From: Solanum dulcamara
Taxonomy: Eukaryota > Streptophyta > Magnoliopsida > Solanales > Solanaceae
Length of the DNA stretch: 64,000 nt
NCBI RefSeq assembly: GCF_947179165.1
Contig: NC_077242.1
Coordinates: 42,835,097 to 42,899,096 of the forward strand
Direction: 5' to 3'
Shown: in pieces, positions 49,131 to 59,400 of the stretch
Layout: every line of letters starts with the position of its first letter
Position numbering within the stretch: position 1 is the stretch's first letter
Made by a program: the position numbers and the translations under genes
The notes under the pieces: generated by a model
The model's database searches: none
What the model saw: the letters and a program-made list of their open reading frames with translations, nothing else
What the model was told of the DNA's origin: nothing

Positions 49131-49449
49131 ATATGATATGTGGATCCGGCCGTTGTTCCTCGGTACTAATATATGATATATGAGTCGTGCCATCATTTCT
49201 CGGCACTAATATATGAGATACGGGTCGGGCCGTTATTCCTCAGCACTAATATATGATATACAAGTCCGGTCGTCGTTCCTTATCACTAATATATGAGATA
49301 CGGGTCGGGTCATTATTCCTCGGCACTAATATATAAGATACGGGTCAGGCTGTCGTTTCTCAGCACTAATATATGAGATATGGATCGGGCCATCGTTCCT
49401 CGTTATTATCATATGATATGTGGATTGGGCCATCATTCCTCAGCGTGGA
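49131..49449 (+). repeat. 40-bp tandem repeat, 8 units (LTR 1)
   Basis: The unit resembles ACTAATATATGAGATACGGG followed by TCGGGCCGTCGTTCCTCGGC. Eight imperfect units were counted by the TTCCTCGG-like motif. Homologous arrays in LTR 2 and LTR 3 have ten and nine units. Confidence 0.8.
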
Positions 49450-50250
49450 TATGCTATATACATAGATCGGGCTATACGTTCCACAGTGCTAACAATATGC
49501 ATATGCCTATCTTGATAAATGATGTATTTGTTACACCAAGTCCCTGAACGGGCAGGGTACAGTACGTGATAATAGCATGTATGACTTTGTTTTATAAAAG
49601 GCAAGTACTGTGAGTGGCTAAGCATTATACTTGCCTCTGCATCCCTATTTTAACTGTAATTTTTCATATAATGTTGTATGCTTACATACTCAGTACATAT
49701 GTCATACTGACCCTTTCTTTCCGGGGGGGGGGGGCTGCATTTCATGCCCGCAGGTGCTGACATAAGTTTTGGGAGTTCGCCAACTTAGGATTCCGCTCGG
49801 CCAATTTGGAAGAAGCTCTATTTTATCGGAGCTTAGTTTTTGGTACTAACCCTTGATATATATATTTACTTTCATTTATTCAAAGGTACAGTGGGGGCCT
49901 TGTCCCGTCATAGGTTATCGTCGCTACTCTTAGAGGTCTATAGACATGGGAGTAGGTTATGTATATATGTATGTTTAATCGTATTTGTATGAGATATGTT
50001 TAGGATGTTCCCTCTATCGTGTCAGCCTTGTCGGCTTGCATGTATGTATATAATGGGACAACCCCACATGCTATGATAGCCTCATTGGCTTATATGATAT
50101 GTTGCCTGAATAATAAGTTATAGCCTCTCAGGAGTTGGGTCGGGCTAATACATGATCATACGACTGTCTTACTTACAGTTTATAAGTGTATACATGAGTG
50201 TCCAGCTTGGGCACCTAGACATGGCCCACGGGGCTGGGTCGTAACAAAAT

Positions 50251-50262
50251 TGGTATTAGAGT
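50251..50262 (+). other. Primer-binding site, element 1 (degraded)
   Basis: TGGTATTAGAGT lies four bases after the LTR end and differs at two positions from TGGTATCAGAGC. Confidence 0.7.
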
Positions 50263-50314
50263 AGTTCGTCCTCGGGGTGTCTATAGACCGTGTCTAGTAG
50301 AGTCTTTTTTATCA

Positions 50315-50332
50315 GTGTGTTGTGCACCACAT
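50315..50332 (+). promoter_or_regulatory. Leader hairpin with GTGCAC loop, element 1
   Basis: GTGTG (50315-50319), TT, GTGCAC (50322-50327), CACAT (50328-50332). It lies 53 bp after the PBS and 119 bp before the gag ATG. It forms four pairs plus one wobble. Confidence 0.45.
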
Positions 50333-50450
50333 CTATAAACAGGAGACTACAGGGCATTTAGGATGTTGTCTTTCTTTCTTATCTTACATCGTGCGATAGA
50401 GCTGCAGTATTAAGATAATTTCTCCCTAACTGTTCATCATGTTTACAGTA

Positions 50451-51674
50451 ATGCCTCCAAGGAAAGTGACCACTGCATAGAAGGGCAAGTCAACAGCGAG
50501 AGAAACTAGTGAGACCCCGAGAATTACTAGGGCTCTCGCCCAGTCTATGTTAGGGATTGCGCTGCAATCGGCGAGCTCTACTACGCTGCCACCTCTAGAG
50601 GAGCCTAGAACAGCAACAGTTGTAGATTCTAAAGCTCCAATGCCTGAGCCTCCAGCTCCATAGCTAAGGCCGAAAGATAGGTCCATGAGGGATACAGTAC
50701 AACTACTGACTAGGATACTGGTAGGGCTGGCTCGAAGGCATGGGTTAGGAGCGGATGATATTGATAGACATAATAGTTTGAGGGTTCGTGATTTCTTGAC
50801 TTGTAACCCTCTAGAGTTCTATGGGTCGAGGCCTATAGATGACCTGTAGGAGTTTATTCGATAGATGCACCGCACATTGAGAGTAATTAGGGCTTTTGGG
50901 GATGAGTCTGTTGAGTTGGCCTCATATCGGCTGCGTGACGTAGCCGTTAACTGGTATGAGTCTTGGGAATTATCGAAAGGCGAGGGTGCTCCTCCAGCAG
51001 TCTGGGATGAGTTCATGGAAGCCTTCTTTGGCCATTTTCTACCTCTGGAAATAAAACGAGCCAGAGTTGATAAATTCTTGCAACTGAGGCAAAATAGTAG
51101 GAGCATTAAAGACTATATCCTTAAGTTTGACTCGTTGTCGAGACATGCACCCACTATTGTGGCTGATATGGCTGATAGGGTGCATCGTTATGTGATGGGG
51201 CTAGATTATCACTTTGTTGATAGTTGTATAGCCATGGCTTCTCATCCAGGCATGGATATTTCTCGGGTACAAGCCTATGCACAAGGAGTGGAGGATCGGC
51301 ACAGAGAACGCCAGCCCAAGAGAGATTTTGATAGAGGCCAGCATAAGAGGACTAAATCAGCTGGTTATTATGGCAGCTTTCGAGGTGGGCAGCCTCAATA
51401 GTATGGTAGATACCCATCCCAGCCAGCCTAGAGTACACCCTCATAATTCACAAGTTGGAGGTTTAATAGCACAGGATATTCAGGAGTTGGTCAGAGCTCC
51501 AGGATTTCAGGCTAACAGATGAATAGGGATTTGCGTCAGTCGAGGACACCTTTTCCTCAGTGTTCTCATTGTGGTAGGTCTCATTTTGGGGAATGGCATA
51601 TTGTCCCGGGTGCTTGTTTCACTTGTGGCCGTCAAGTCCATTTTATGAGAGATTGCCCACCTAAGGGTAGCTGA
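50451..51674 (+). pseudogene. Gag of tandem D element 1, best-kept gag in window
   Basis: It starts ATG CCT CCA AGG AAA GTG at 50451, with a stop after nine codons (50478) and more at about 50661 and 50847. One frame holds throughout. A 178-codon open part (50865-51401) is the capsid: VAVNWYESWE... is followed by VWDEFMEAFFGHFLPLEIKR and IKDYILKFDSLSRHAPTIV. A basic stretch (RERQPKRDFDRGQHKR) and two nucleocapsid knuckles follow: the first is damaged (CSHCGRSHFGEW, last Cys replaced by Trp), the second is a complete C-x2-C-x4-H-x4-C at 51615-51656. A stop follows at 51671. The domain content fits chromovirus-type gag. Confidence 0.85.
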
Positions 51675-52190
51675 GGTGGTGCAGCCCAGCCTACTGGGCT
51701 AGTTGCTAGTTCTTCATCTTTGGTGGCTATGCGCCCTATAGGGCAGGGTATTCAGGTACTAGGAGGCCGTGGTAGAGTCTGTGGTGGAGCTTCCAGTTCT
51801 AGCGGCCCTGCAAATCGCATTTATGCCTTAGCTAGTAGACAGGACCAAGAGACGTCACCAGATGTGGTTACAGGTATATTATCAATATGTTCCCGGGATG
51901 TACATGCATTAATAGATCCAAGTTCCACTTTATCATACATATCTCCTTTTGTTGCGAGTCGAGTCAGAATAAAACCTGAGTCAATAGATCTGTTCGAGGT
52001 GGCTACCTCGATAGGAGACTCTACTATAGTAAAGCAAGTATATAGAAATTATTCAGTGGGTATAGGTAGTCATCATACCTTGGCTGATTAACTGGAGTTA
52101 CATATGGTGGAGTTTGATGTTATTATGGGTATGGATTGGTTAGATTCTTGCTATGCCAACGTTGATTGTAGAAACAAAGTAGTTCGGTTC
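51675..52190 (+). pseudogene. Retropepsin region of tandem D element 1
   Basis: In the same frame as gag. SPDVVTGILSICSRDVHALI leads to D at 51915 in DPSSTLSYISPF; the usual active-site Gly after Asp-Pro is Ser here. FDVIMGMDWLDSC near 52110-52150 is the usual C-terminal part. Stops at about 52090 and 52192 break the frame. The protease would cut Gag-Pol. Confidence 0.75.
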
Positions 52191-52199
52191 TAGCTCCTA

Positions 52200-52790
52200 A
52201 ACGAGCCAACTAGCGAATGGTTGGGGAATACGGCATCACCGAGGGGTAAGTTTAATTCATACCTCAAGGCAAGGAAAATAGTTCGAAAGGGGTATATTTA
52301 TCATTTAGTGCGGGTGCATGACCTGGAAGCAGAGGTACCAACTCTTCAGTCAGTACCAGTGGTCAATGAGTATCCAGATATATTCCCAGATGTACTCCCA
52401 GGTCTTCCTCCTGAAAGAGAGATCGAGTTCACTATAGATGTGTTACTAGATACTCAACCTATATCTATCCCTCCTTACCGAATGGCACCTACAGAATTGA
52501 AGGAATTAAAGGAGCAGCTGAGGGACTTATTAGAAAAAGGCTTCATTAGGCCTAGTACATCACCTTGGGGATCACCGGTATTATTTGTGAAAAAGAAGGA
52601 TGGGTCGCTGCGAATGTGTGTTGACTATAGGCAGCTGAATAAGGTAACAATAAAGAATATATACCCTCTCCCCAGGATTGACGATTTATTTGACTAGTTG
52701 CAAGGTGCTAAGTGTTTTTCAAAGATAGACCTGCGGTTAGGCTACCATCAGGTACGAGTAAGAGAAGTCGTGATATCTAACACCGTACGA
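52200..52790 (+). pseudogene. 5' half of reverse transcriptase, element 1
   Basis: In the gag frame. The open stretch 52221-52697 (158 codons) carries [60 protein letters not shown] and [19 protein letters not shown], the fingers and start of the palm. A stop sits after PRIDDLFD (52697), then LQGAKCFSKIDLRLGYHQV continues to about 52785, including the first catalytic Asp in KIDL. The palm FIDD motif, thumb and RNase H are absent; the sequence switches to non-coding DNA with the 5S-like segment. The stop after LFD is shared with element 2. Confidence 0.85.
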
Positions 52791-52799
52791 GGAACCGTT

Positions 52800-53149
52800 A
52801 GCTGAGACCCTAATAAATGGGTGTATACCAAAAAGGGGTGAATACAATAGGAGAAGTTAAATCAAATGACCAAAAAGGGACATGGTCATGGTGGAACTAA
52901 AGATCTACCCCTATACCGCTTGCAAGATAATAGAGGAAAGGGCAGGGTGAAATGTGAAGACTAGCAAGAAGATGCTAAGCTAAATCTTGGGCTAAGTTGA
53001 GTGCCTCACACATTATTGTAAGGATTCTAATGAAACGCGACATGAAGACTCCCCAGGGAGGTCACCCATCCCAGTATTACTCTCGCCCAAGAATGCTTAA
53101 CTTTGAAATTTGGGTGGAATTTAGTGCATTAATGCTGGTATGATTGCGC
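52800..53149 (-). other. Candidate Pol III unit: 5S-like start to T-run
   Basis: This replaces the RT-IN middle of pol. On the minus strand a 5S-like promoter segment (53149-53032) is followed by about 155 bp without a T4 run noted, then T5 runs at 52876-52872 and 52834-52830, which would stop Pol III. A transcript of about 275-320 nt is conceivable. It could be a 5S-derived SINE, a Cassandra-type TRIM LTR (a family known to carry 5S sequences) or a simple 5S insertion. Borders are not resolved. Confidence 0.4.
53032..53149 (-). pseudogene. 5S rRNA-like sequence, antisense to element 1
   Basis: The minus strand, 118 nt, reads GCGCAATCATACCAGCATTAATGCAC at the 5' end, then AAGTTAAGCATTCTTGGGCG, AGAGTAATACTGGGATGGGT and GACCTCCCTGGGGAGTC. 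These are the plant 5S rRNA landmarks in the right order and spacing (5S is about 120 nt). The internal control region (A box through C box) is well kept, while nucleotides 27-50 have diverged. It lies inside a retrotransposon, not a 5S array, so it is a derived copy. Element 2 has the same at 58929-59046. Confidence 0.85.
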
Positions 53150-53504
53150 GAGATGGAAGAGTCTGAACTAGCAGCGGAGGAACGACATGAGATTATGTAC
53201 CTAGAGTATTATAAGTTACGTTAAGGGAATTTCGACACCACGTGGCAACCACCTCTGAGGGGCGAAAATTAAAACCCTAAAGGTAAGGATACCAGTTGAT
53301 GTCATTTAGAAAAGGCAGGAAGTAATACACGAGGTCGAAGATTCCATAATACGACCTTGGTTATAAGACTCACTTCTCACTCCATAAACATATGACTCTA
53401 GAGGGAATGTTACCGGCAAATTAACAATATTAGCCCATGCTCCTTCAATCAAAGGCTACCTGCTCAATCGAGAAGGTGTTAAATTATAGTTCAAAAGGGG
53501 GGTA

Positions 53505-54490
53505 GGACCTTACGGAGTCCCCATAGCTATTATCCTAGATGAAGGAGCTCAATTTACAGTTAACCACCGAAGATCAGTCCGCGAGGAAACGGGGAAGATA
53601 GATAAGTCTTCGTACACTACTTTACCCTCAAATTGATGAACAGACTAGGTTTACTAGCTACACGATAGATGATATATTGCAGGCCTATGCGGTTGGCCCG
53701 AAAGGTAACTCGGACAATTGCCTACCACCTGTCAAGAGTACTTATGATATTAATTATCGTTCTAGTATCCGGATGGCCCCATACGAGACTTTGTGCGATA
53801 GACAGGGTAGGTCACCAATTGGTTGGTTTAGTATTAGTAAAATGCGACTAATAAGCACAAACGTGGTTCAATAAGTGGTATAGAAGGTAAAGCCTATTCA
53901 AGGAAAATTATTAGCTGCTCAAAGTCAACAGAAGCTATATGCAGACAATCAACATCGCTCTTTGGAAATTCAAGTAAGCGATTGGGTGTCTTTGAAGGTG
54001 TCGCCCATGAAAGGAGTAATGAGGTTCGGCAAGAAGAAAGAAGTTAAGCCTGATATACATTGGTCTTTACCAGACCGTATGTGGAATAGGCAAAGTTGCC
54101 TACGAAATGGCCCTACTATCTAGTTTAAAAATAGTACCCCTAGTCTTCCACCCATCAATATCCCGTAACTGTATAAGTAAACCCTTCCAAAATATTCTCC
54201 GTGGATAAATTCAATGTAATAAAGGAGTTATCCTATGAAGAACAACCTATCGCCATCCTGAATCAACAGATTAGACGATCGTGGACTAGGATGTGACTTC
54301 GGTCAAGATATTGTGACAAAATAAAAACCAGAGAGAAGATAACCTGAGAAGTCAAAAAGGAGATATCCATACTTGTTCACCATATAAAAAAGGTAATCTA
54401 ACCTCCGAACTGAATTGGGAGACGGCGATTATATAGAACCACCAAAAATCCTCATAAAACCTTATAAGTCGAGTTAAAATTCGGGGATGA
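53505..54490 (+). pseudogene. Integrase C-terminal half and chromodomain-like tail, element 1
   Basis: GVPIAIILDEGAQF (about 53515-53555) is the integrase core around the second catalytic Asp. After decay the frame reads YDINYRSSIRMAPYETLC (53749-53800) and GRSPIGWF. It continues AQSQQKLYAD (near 53918), SLKVSPMKGVMRFGKK (near 53990-54030), and remnants of the C-terminal tail with RYPYLF near 54362-54380, where chromoviruses carry a chromodomain region. The segment for the third catalytic residue is damaged. It ends at the purine tract. Confidence 0.75.
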
Positions 54491-54492
54491 AT

Positions 54493-54511
54493 GTTTTAAA
54501 GGGGGGAAGGA
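54493..54511 (+). other. Polypurine tract before LTR 2
   Basis: GTTTTAAAGGGGGGAAGGA ends exactly at the LTR start TGTTCCAACCC. Confidence 0.65.
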
Positions 54512-55034
54512 TGTTCCAACCCATACTTTTAAACTCGGAATATATCTTAAGTTCCTTAGACATTATCATGTGAGACGGATAAGATACGACACTATCAAAC
54601 GACTCTAAGGTAGGGAGAATGTGATACCCCATGGTAGAGAAGGTTGGAAATAGAGTCATAAGAATCCAGAAGGAATTGAAGGCCAAGTAATGACTCGTAG
54701 GACTCGATTTACCTACATAATCCACTAAATTAGAAGTCTTACATACTTGAGCTACTTGAGGATAAACCAAGCTTACGTAGCACGGATTACATAGGCTCTT
54801 AAACTAGAACGAGATTACGAACTCACAAGGAAGGGTAAAAGATGACACGTGGCAGCCAATGAAGGAGTGACACATGGCAGCACCTAAATCAAGTAGATGA
54901 CTCAACTGCTTGGGTTCAAGTACGTGACCCACCTGCATGGGGGGAGGTGGTCCCCACTGCCACGTGGCAGCCCCTCCTTGAGTGTATAGATATGGTGGCC
55001 CAATAGGGGCTGGATACGTGTCTCCCTTAGGGGA

Positions 55035-55070
55035 TGACACGTGTCACCTCCTAGGACCACCTATATATTT
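55035..55070 (+). promoter_or_regulatory. G-box palindrome and TATA box of LTR 2
   Basis: The perfect palindrome TGACACGTGTCA is followed 14 bp later by CTATATATTTATAATATG. LTR 3 has TGACATGTGTCA (60931-60942) and CTATATATG (60957) in the same places. Confidence 0.55.
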
Positions 55071-56622
55071 ATAATATGTGAATAATCTTCATTTCATGAT
55101 CCATAATACTTCAGCCAACAAAGAAAACAAAAACCCTAAAGTAGAGAGAAAATAGCGACGGCTTGGAGGGAAAAATAAGGTAAGTCCCAATTTTGTTTCC
55201 TAAATAAATTATCTAGAATATACCATGATGATATCGAGGTATTATTAGTATAAAATCATGTCTTGGTGCAGAACAAATCGGACAGCAAGCAGCCGCGGCG
55301 TTTAAATCACGCTAGAAAAGTTCCGAGGTGCAATTTTGGCGAGTTTTGGCCAATTTCGGGTAAGGTAAGGTATTTCCTTATAATTTGAAGTTTATGGTGT
55401 TGTTATAGGGTGTATTACACACCTTTTAGTTGGATGTAAGTTTAAGAAAATCGTGGAAATGCTCGACGTTCGAAATAAGCTAAATCGGAATCGTTATAGT
55501 TAAATTGTAGTCGAAATGAGGTGTTGTGCATATGGGGACTGCTGCTGGTCATTTGGTGGTGTGTTAGGGTGATTTAATATGTGTTAAAATATGTGTGGTT
55601 GCTACTTTTTTCATCCACCCTACCCTCCGTCTCGTGTAGTTAAGGGTTTTGTAAAACTGAAACTAGAAACCCTCTTTAGGTATCGTAGTTTTGAGCGAGT
55701 CGTTTGAAGTTTATGTTGTATATTAAAAACATGCTGCAGGTGATTGTTTTAATTTGTCTGTAGGTGTTAGGAGTGTAATTGGAAATTCGAATAGGGCACA
55801 TCATAGGGGAGATGCTGCCCGATTTTCACTAACTTTTTAACTAGTTAAGGAACTAGTCGAGAAGGCGAGCAAGGGGATGAGTTCTATAAATACTCGTGTG
55901 GAACCTAAGGTTCTGGAAAGCCAAGGATTGTTAATATTCATATTACTTCCATGATAAATAGGTTTGGAGGACAATGACGTGAACATGATTAAGAGAAGTC
56001 CAAAAAAGGTATGTAAAGCCTATCCTTTCTTTCTTTTGGGCATGTCTTAGATTTAAGTGAAAAATGGTATGTGTATGAAGCTTGGGGTAACTCTATTCAT
56101 GAGCTCTGAACATGATTCATGATTCATAATTTGTGTTCACTTCTGAATGTTAAGACTCTTAGCGTAGTTAAGCTCCTATTCCTCAAGTCTTCTATATGCC
56201 GAAAAGAAGTGTATGTAAAGCTTGTCTCTTCTTTTATTTTGGCATGCTTTCAAGTTAAGTTGTGAACGATATGAGCTTAGAGGTCACCCCATCCCTAAGC
56301 TCTGTATATAACCCATGACTCGTACTGCTCGTGAATGTTAAAGGCCCTATAAGAGTAAAAGTCACTAATTACATAAATTATATGCCATTGCCTTGACACA
56401 TGCTTCTGATGCCCGAGATTGTACCCGATATGATTCTGATTGACCGTTAGAGGGTACTTAAAATGATTACTACCCTGATCTTAAAGTGGTGGTTCGCTTG
56501 ATTACTCGGTTGGGCCTTGGATGGTAATTTAGTTACATATGATTATGCACTGCCTTGCTCACGCATACTGTAATACATCTTACACTTAGTCCCCGATCGA
56601 CTATAAATATGTGTATATGGTC

Positions 56623-57018
56623 ATATGATATGTGGATCGGGATGTCGTTCCTCGGCACTAATACATGAGATACGGGTTGGGCCATCATTCCTCTGCACCT
56701 ATATATGAGATACGGGTCGGGCCATCGTTCCTCGGCATTAATATATGAGATAAAGGTCAGGCCATCATTCCTCAGCACTAATATATGAGATACGGGTCGG
56801 GTCGTCATTCCTCAGCACTAATATATGAGATACAAGTGTAGTCGTCATTTCTCGTCACTAATATATGAGATACAGGTCGGGTCATTGTTCCTCGGTACTA
56901 ATATATGAGATACGGGTTGGGTCGTCATTCCTTGGCACTAATATATGAGATATGGGTCGGGCCATCGTTCCTCGGCATTATCATATGATATATGGATCGG
57001 GTCATCGTTCCTCGGCGT
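56623..57018 (+). repeat. 40-bp tandem repeat, 10 units (LTR 2)
   Basis: Ten imperfect units of the ATATATGAGATACGGGTCGG / GCCRTCRTTCCTCGGCACTA type. It is homologous to the arrays in LTRs 1 and 3, with a different unit number. Confidence 0.8.
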
Positions 57019-57812
57019 GGATTTTCTATATACATGGATCGGGTTGTACGTTCCATAACGCTAATAATATACATATGCCTATCTTGATAAATGATGTATT
57101 TGTTACACCAAGTCCCTGAACGGGTAGGGTACAGTACGTGATAATAGCATGTAAGGTTTTATAAAAGGCAGGTACGGTGACTGGCTAAGTGTTATACTTG
57201 CCCCTGCATCCCTATTTTAACTGTAATTTTTCATATAATGATATATGCTTACATACTCAGTACATATGTCATACTGACCCTCTCTTTCTGGGGGGGCTGC
57301 GTTTCATGCCTGCAGATGCTAACACAGGTTTTGGGAGTCTGCCAACTAAGGATTCCGCTTGGCCAATTCGGAAGAAGCTCCATTTTATCGGAGCTTAGTT
57401 TTTGGTATTGACCCTTGGTGTATATATTTACTTTCGTTTAATCAAAGGTACGGTGAGGGCCTTGTCCCGCCATATGTTATTGTCGCTACTCTTAGAGGTC
57501 TGTAGACATGGGAGTGGGTTATGTATATATGTATACTTAATCATATTTGTATGAGATATGCTTAGGATGTTCCCTCTGTCATGGCAGCCTTGTCGGCTCG
57601 CATGTATGTATATAACGGGACAACCCCATATGCTATGATAGCCTCATCGGCTTATATGATATGCTACCTGAATAATAAGTTGTAGCCTCTCAGGAGTTGG
57701 GTCGGGCTAATACATGATCATACGACAGGCTTACTTACAGTTTACAAGTATATACACGAGTGTCTAGCTTGGGCACCCGGACATGGCCCACGGGGCTGGG
57801 TCGTAACAAAAT

Positions 57813-57824
57813 TAGTATTAGAGC
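57813..57824 (+). other. Primer-binding site, element 2 (degraded)
   Basis: TAGTATTAGAGC has two differences from TGGTATCAGAGC and lies four bases after the LTR end. Confidence 0.7.
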
Positions 57825-57876
57825 AGTTCATCCTCGGGGTGTCTATAGACCGTGTCTAGTAGAGTCTTTTTTATCA

Positions 57877-57894
57877 GTGTGTTGTGCACCACAT
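57877..57894 (+). promoter_or_regulatory. Leader hairpin with GTGCAC loop, element 2
   Basis: GTGTG-TT-GTGCAC-CACAT, identical to the element 1 hairpin. Confidence 0.45.
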
Positions 57895-58012
57895 CTATAA
57901 ACAGGAGGCTACAGGGCATTTAGGATGTTGTCTTTCTTTCTTATCTTACATCGTGCGATAGAGCTGTAGTATGAAGATAATTTCTCCCTAACTATTCATC
58001 ATGTTTAGAGCA

Positions 58013-58113
58013 ATGCCTCTAAGGAAAGTGACCACTGCATAGAAGGGCAAGTTAACAGCGGGAGAAACTAGTGAGACCCCGAGAATTACTAGGGCTCGTG
58101 CCCAGTCTATGTT
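58013..58113 (+). pseudogene. Gag stub of tandem D element 2
   Basis: ATG CCT CTA AGG AAA GTG at 58013, with the same stop after nine codons as element 1. The sequence follows element 1 up to CAGTCTATGTTAGGG (its 50542-50556) and then jumps to TTGGGGAATACGGCATC (its 52219). About 1.66 kb, covering nearly all of gag and all of PR, is missing. Confidence 0.8.
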
Positions 58114-58685
58114 AGGGTTGGGGAATACGGCATCGCCAAGGGGTAAGTTTAATTCATACCTCAAGGCAAGGAAAATGGTTCGAAAGGGGTATATTTATCA
58201 TTTAGTGCGGGTGCATAAACTGGAAGCAGATGAACCAACTCTTCAGTCAGTACTAGTGGTCAATGAGTATCCAGATATATTCCCAGATGTACTCCCAGGT
58301 CTTTTTCCTGAATGGGAGATCGAGTTCACTATAGATGTGTTACTAGATACTCAACCTATATCTATCCCTCCTTACAAAATAGCACCTGCAGAATTGAAGG
58401 AATTAAAGGAGCAGCTGAGGGACTTATTAGAAAAAGGCTTCATTAGGCCTAGTACATCACCTTGGGGAGCACCGGTATTATTTGTGAAAAAGAAGGATGG
58501 GTCACTGCGAATGTGTGTTGACTATAGGCAGCTGAATAAAGTAACAATAAAGAATAGATACCCTCTCCCCAGGATTGATAATTTGTTTGACTAGTTGCTA
58601 GGTGCTAAGTGTTTTTCAAAGATAGACCTGCGGTCAGGCTACCATCAGGTACGAGTAAGAGAAGTCGTGATATCTAAGACTATAT
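58114..58685 (+). pseudogene. 5' half of reverse transcriptase, element 2
   Basis: The open stretch 58109-58594 (161 codons) matches the element 1 RT at most residues, with differences such as GLFPEW for GLPPER and [11 protein letters not shown] for [11 protein letters not shown]. The same stop follows [19 protein letters not shown] comes next and coding similarity ends near 58680 at the same place as in element 1. RT lacks its catalytic FIDD and the thumb. Confidence 0.85.
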
Positions 58686-58699
58686 GGGGAACCGTTAGC

Positions 58700-59046
58700 T
58701 GAGACCCTAATAAATGGGTGTATACCAAAAAGGGGTGAATACAATAGGAGAAGTTAAATCAAATGACCAAAAAGGGACATGATCATGGTGGAACTAAAGA
58801 TCTACCCCTATACCGGTTGCAAGATAACAGAGGAAAGGGCAGGGTGAAATGTGAAGACTAGCAAGAAGATGCTAAGGTAAATCTTGGGCTAAGTTGAGTG
58901 CCTCGCACATTATTGCAAGGATTCTAATGAAACACGACATGAAGACTCCCCAGGGAGGTCACCCATCCCAGTATTACTCTCGCCCAAGAACGCTTAACTT
59001 TGAAATTCGGGTGGAATTTAGTGCATTAATGCTGGTATGATTGCGC
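58700..59046 (-). other. Candidate Pol III unit, element 2
   Basis: Same structure as in element 1: a 5S-like start at 59046, T5 runs on the minus strand at 58773-58769 and 58731-58727. The control region here is slightly closer to canonical 5S (GTTAAGCGTTCTTGGGCG). Confidence 0.4.
58929..59046 (-). pseudogene. 5S rRNA-like sequence, antisense to element 2
   Basis: 118 nt collinear with 53032-53149. The minus strand carries CAATCATACCAGCATTAATG, AAGTTAAGCGTTCTTGGGCG and GATGGGTGACCTCCCTGGGG. The shared position and divergence show that the segment predates the split of elements 1 and 2. Confidence 0.85.
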
Positions 59047-59400
59047 GAGATGGAAGAGTCTGAACTAGCAGCGGAGGAACGACATGAGATTATGTACCTA
59101 GAGTATTATAAGTTACGTTAAGGGAATTTCGACACCACGTGGCAACCACCTCTGAGGGGCGAAAAGCAAAACCCAAAAGGTAAGGGTACAAGTTGATGTC
59201 ATTTAGAGAAGGCAGGAAGTAATACACGAGGTCGAAGATTCCATAATACAACTTTGGTTATAAGACTCACTTCTCACTCCATGGACATATGACTCTGGAG
59301 GGAATGTTACCGGCAGATTAACAATACTATCCCATGCTCCTTCAATCAAAGGCTACCTGCTCACTCGAGAATGTGTGAAATTATAGGTCAAAATGGGGGT

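Larger units (their letters stand above)
47002..50246 (+). mobile_element. LTR-D tandem array, LTR 1
   Basis: It runs from TGTTACACCCCACACTTTTAAACTC to GGGCTGGGTCGTAACA, 3245 bp. Promoter-like parts are a TGAAACGTTTCA palindrome (47526-47537) and CTATATATG (47552-47560). Eight 40-bp repeats span 49131-49449. CAGTACATATGTCATACTG lies at 49691-49709, a run of 12 G at 49723-49734, and the GGGGGCCTTGTCCC block near 49893. A PBS follows directly, so it is a true 5' LTR. It differs more from LTRs 2 and 3 than they do from each other. Confidence 0.85.
54512..57808 (+). mobile_element. LTR-D tandem array, LTR 2
   Basis: It runs from TGTTCCAACCCATACTTTTAAACTC to GGGCTGGGTCGTAACA, 3297 bp. It serves as 3' LTR of element 1 (purine tract before it) and 5' LTR of element 2 (PBS after it). 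It has TGACACGTGTCA (55035-55046), CTATATATTT (55061), ten 40-bp repeats (56623-57018), CAGTACATATGTCATACTG (57258-57276) and GGTGAGGGCCTTGTCCCGCC (57452-57471). Confidence 0.88.

Noticed and set aside
48895..49450. CRISPR-like array from regular 40-bp repeats
   Set aside because: The units are directly tandem with no unique spacers, and the context is a plant LTR.
53032..53149. Functional 5S rRNA gene
   Set aside because: The 5' third has diverged, it is a single copy within a retrotransposon and antisense to it; a derived copy fits better.
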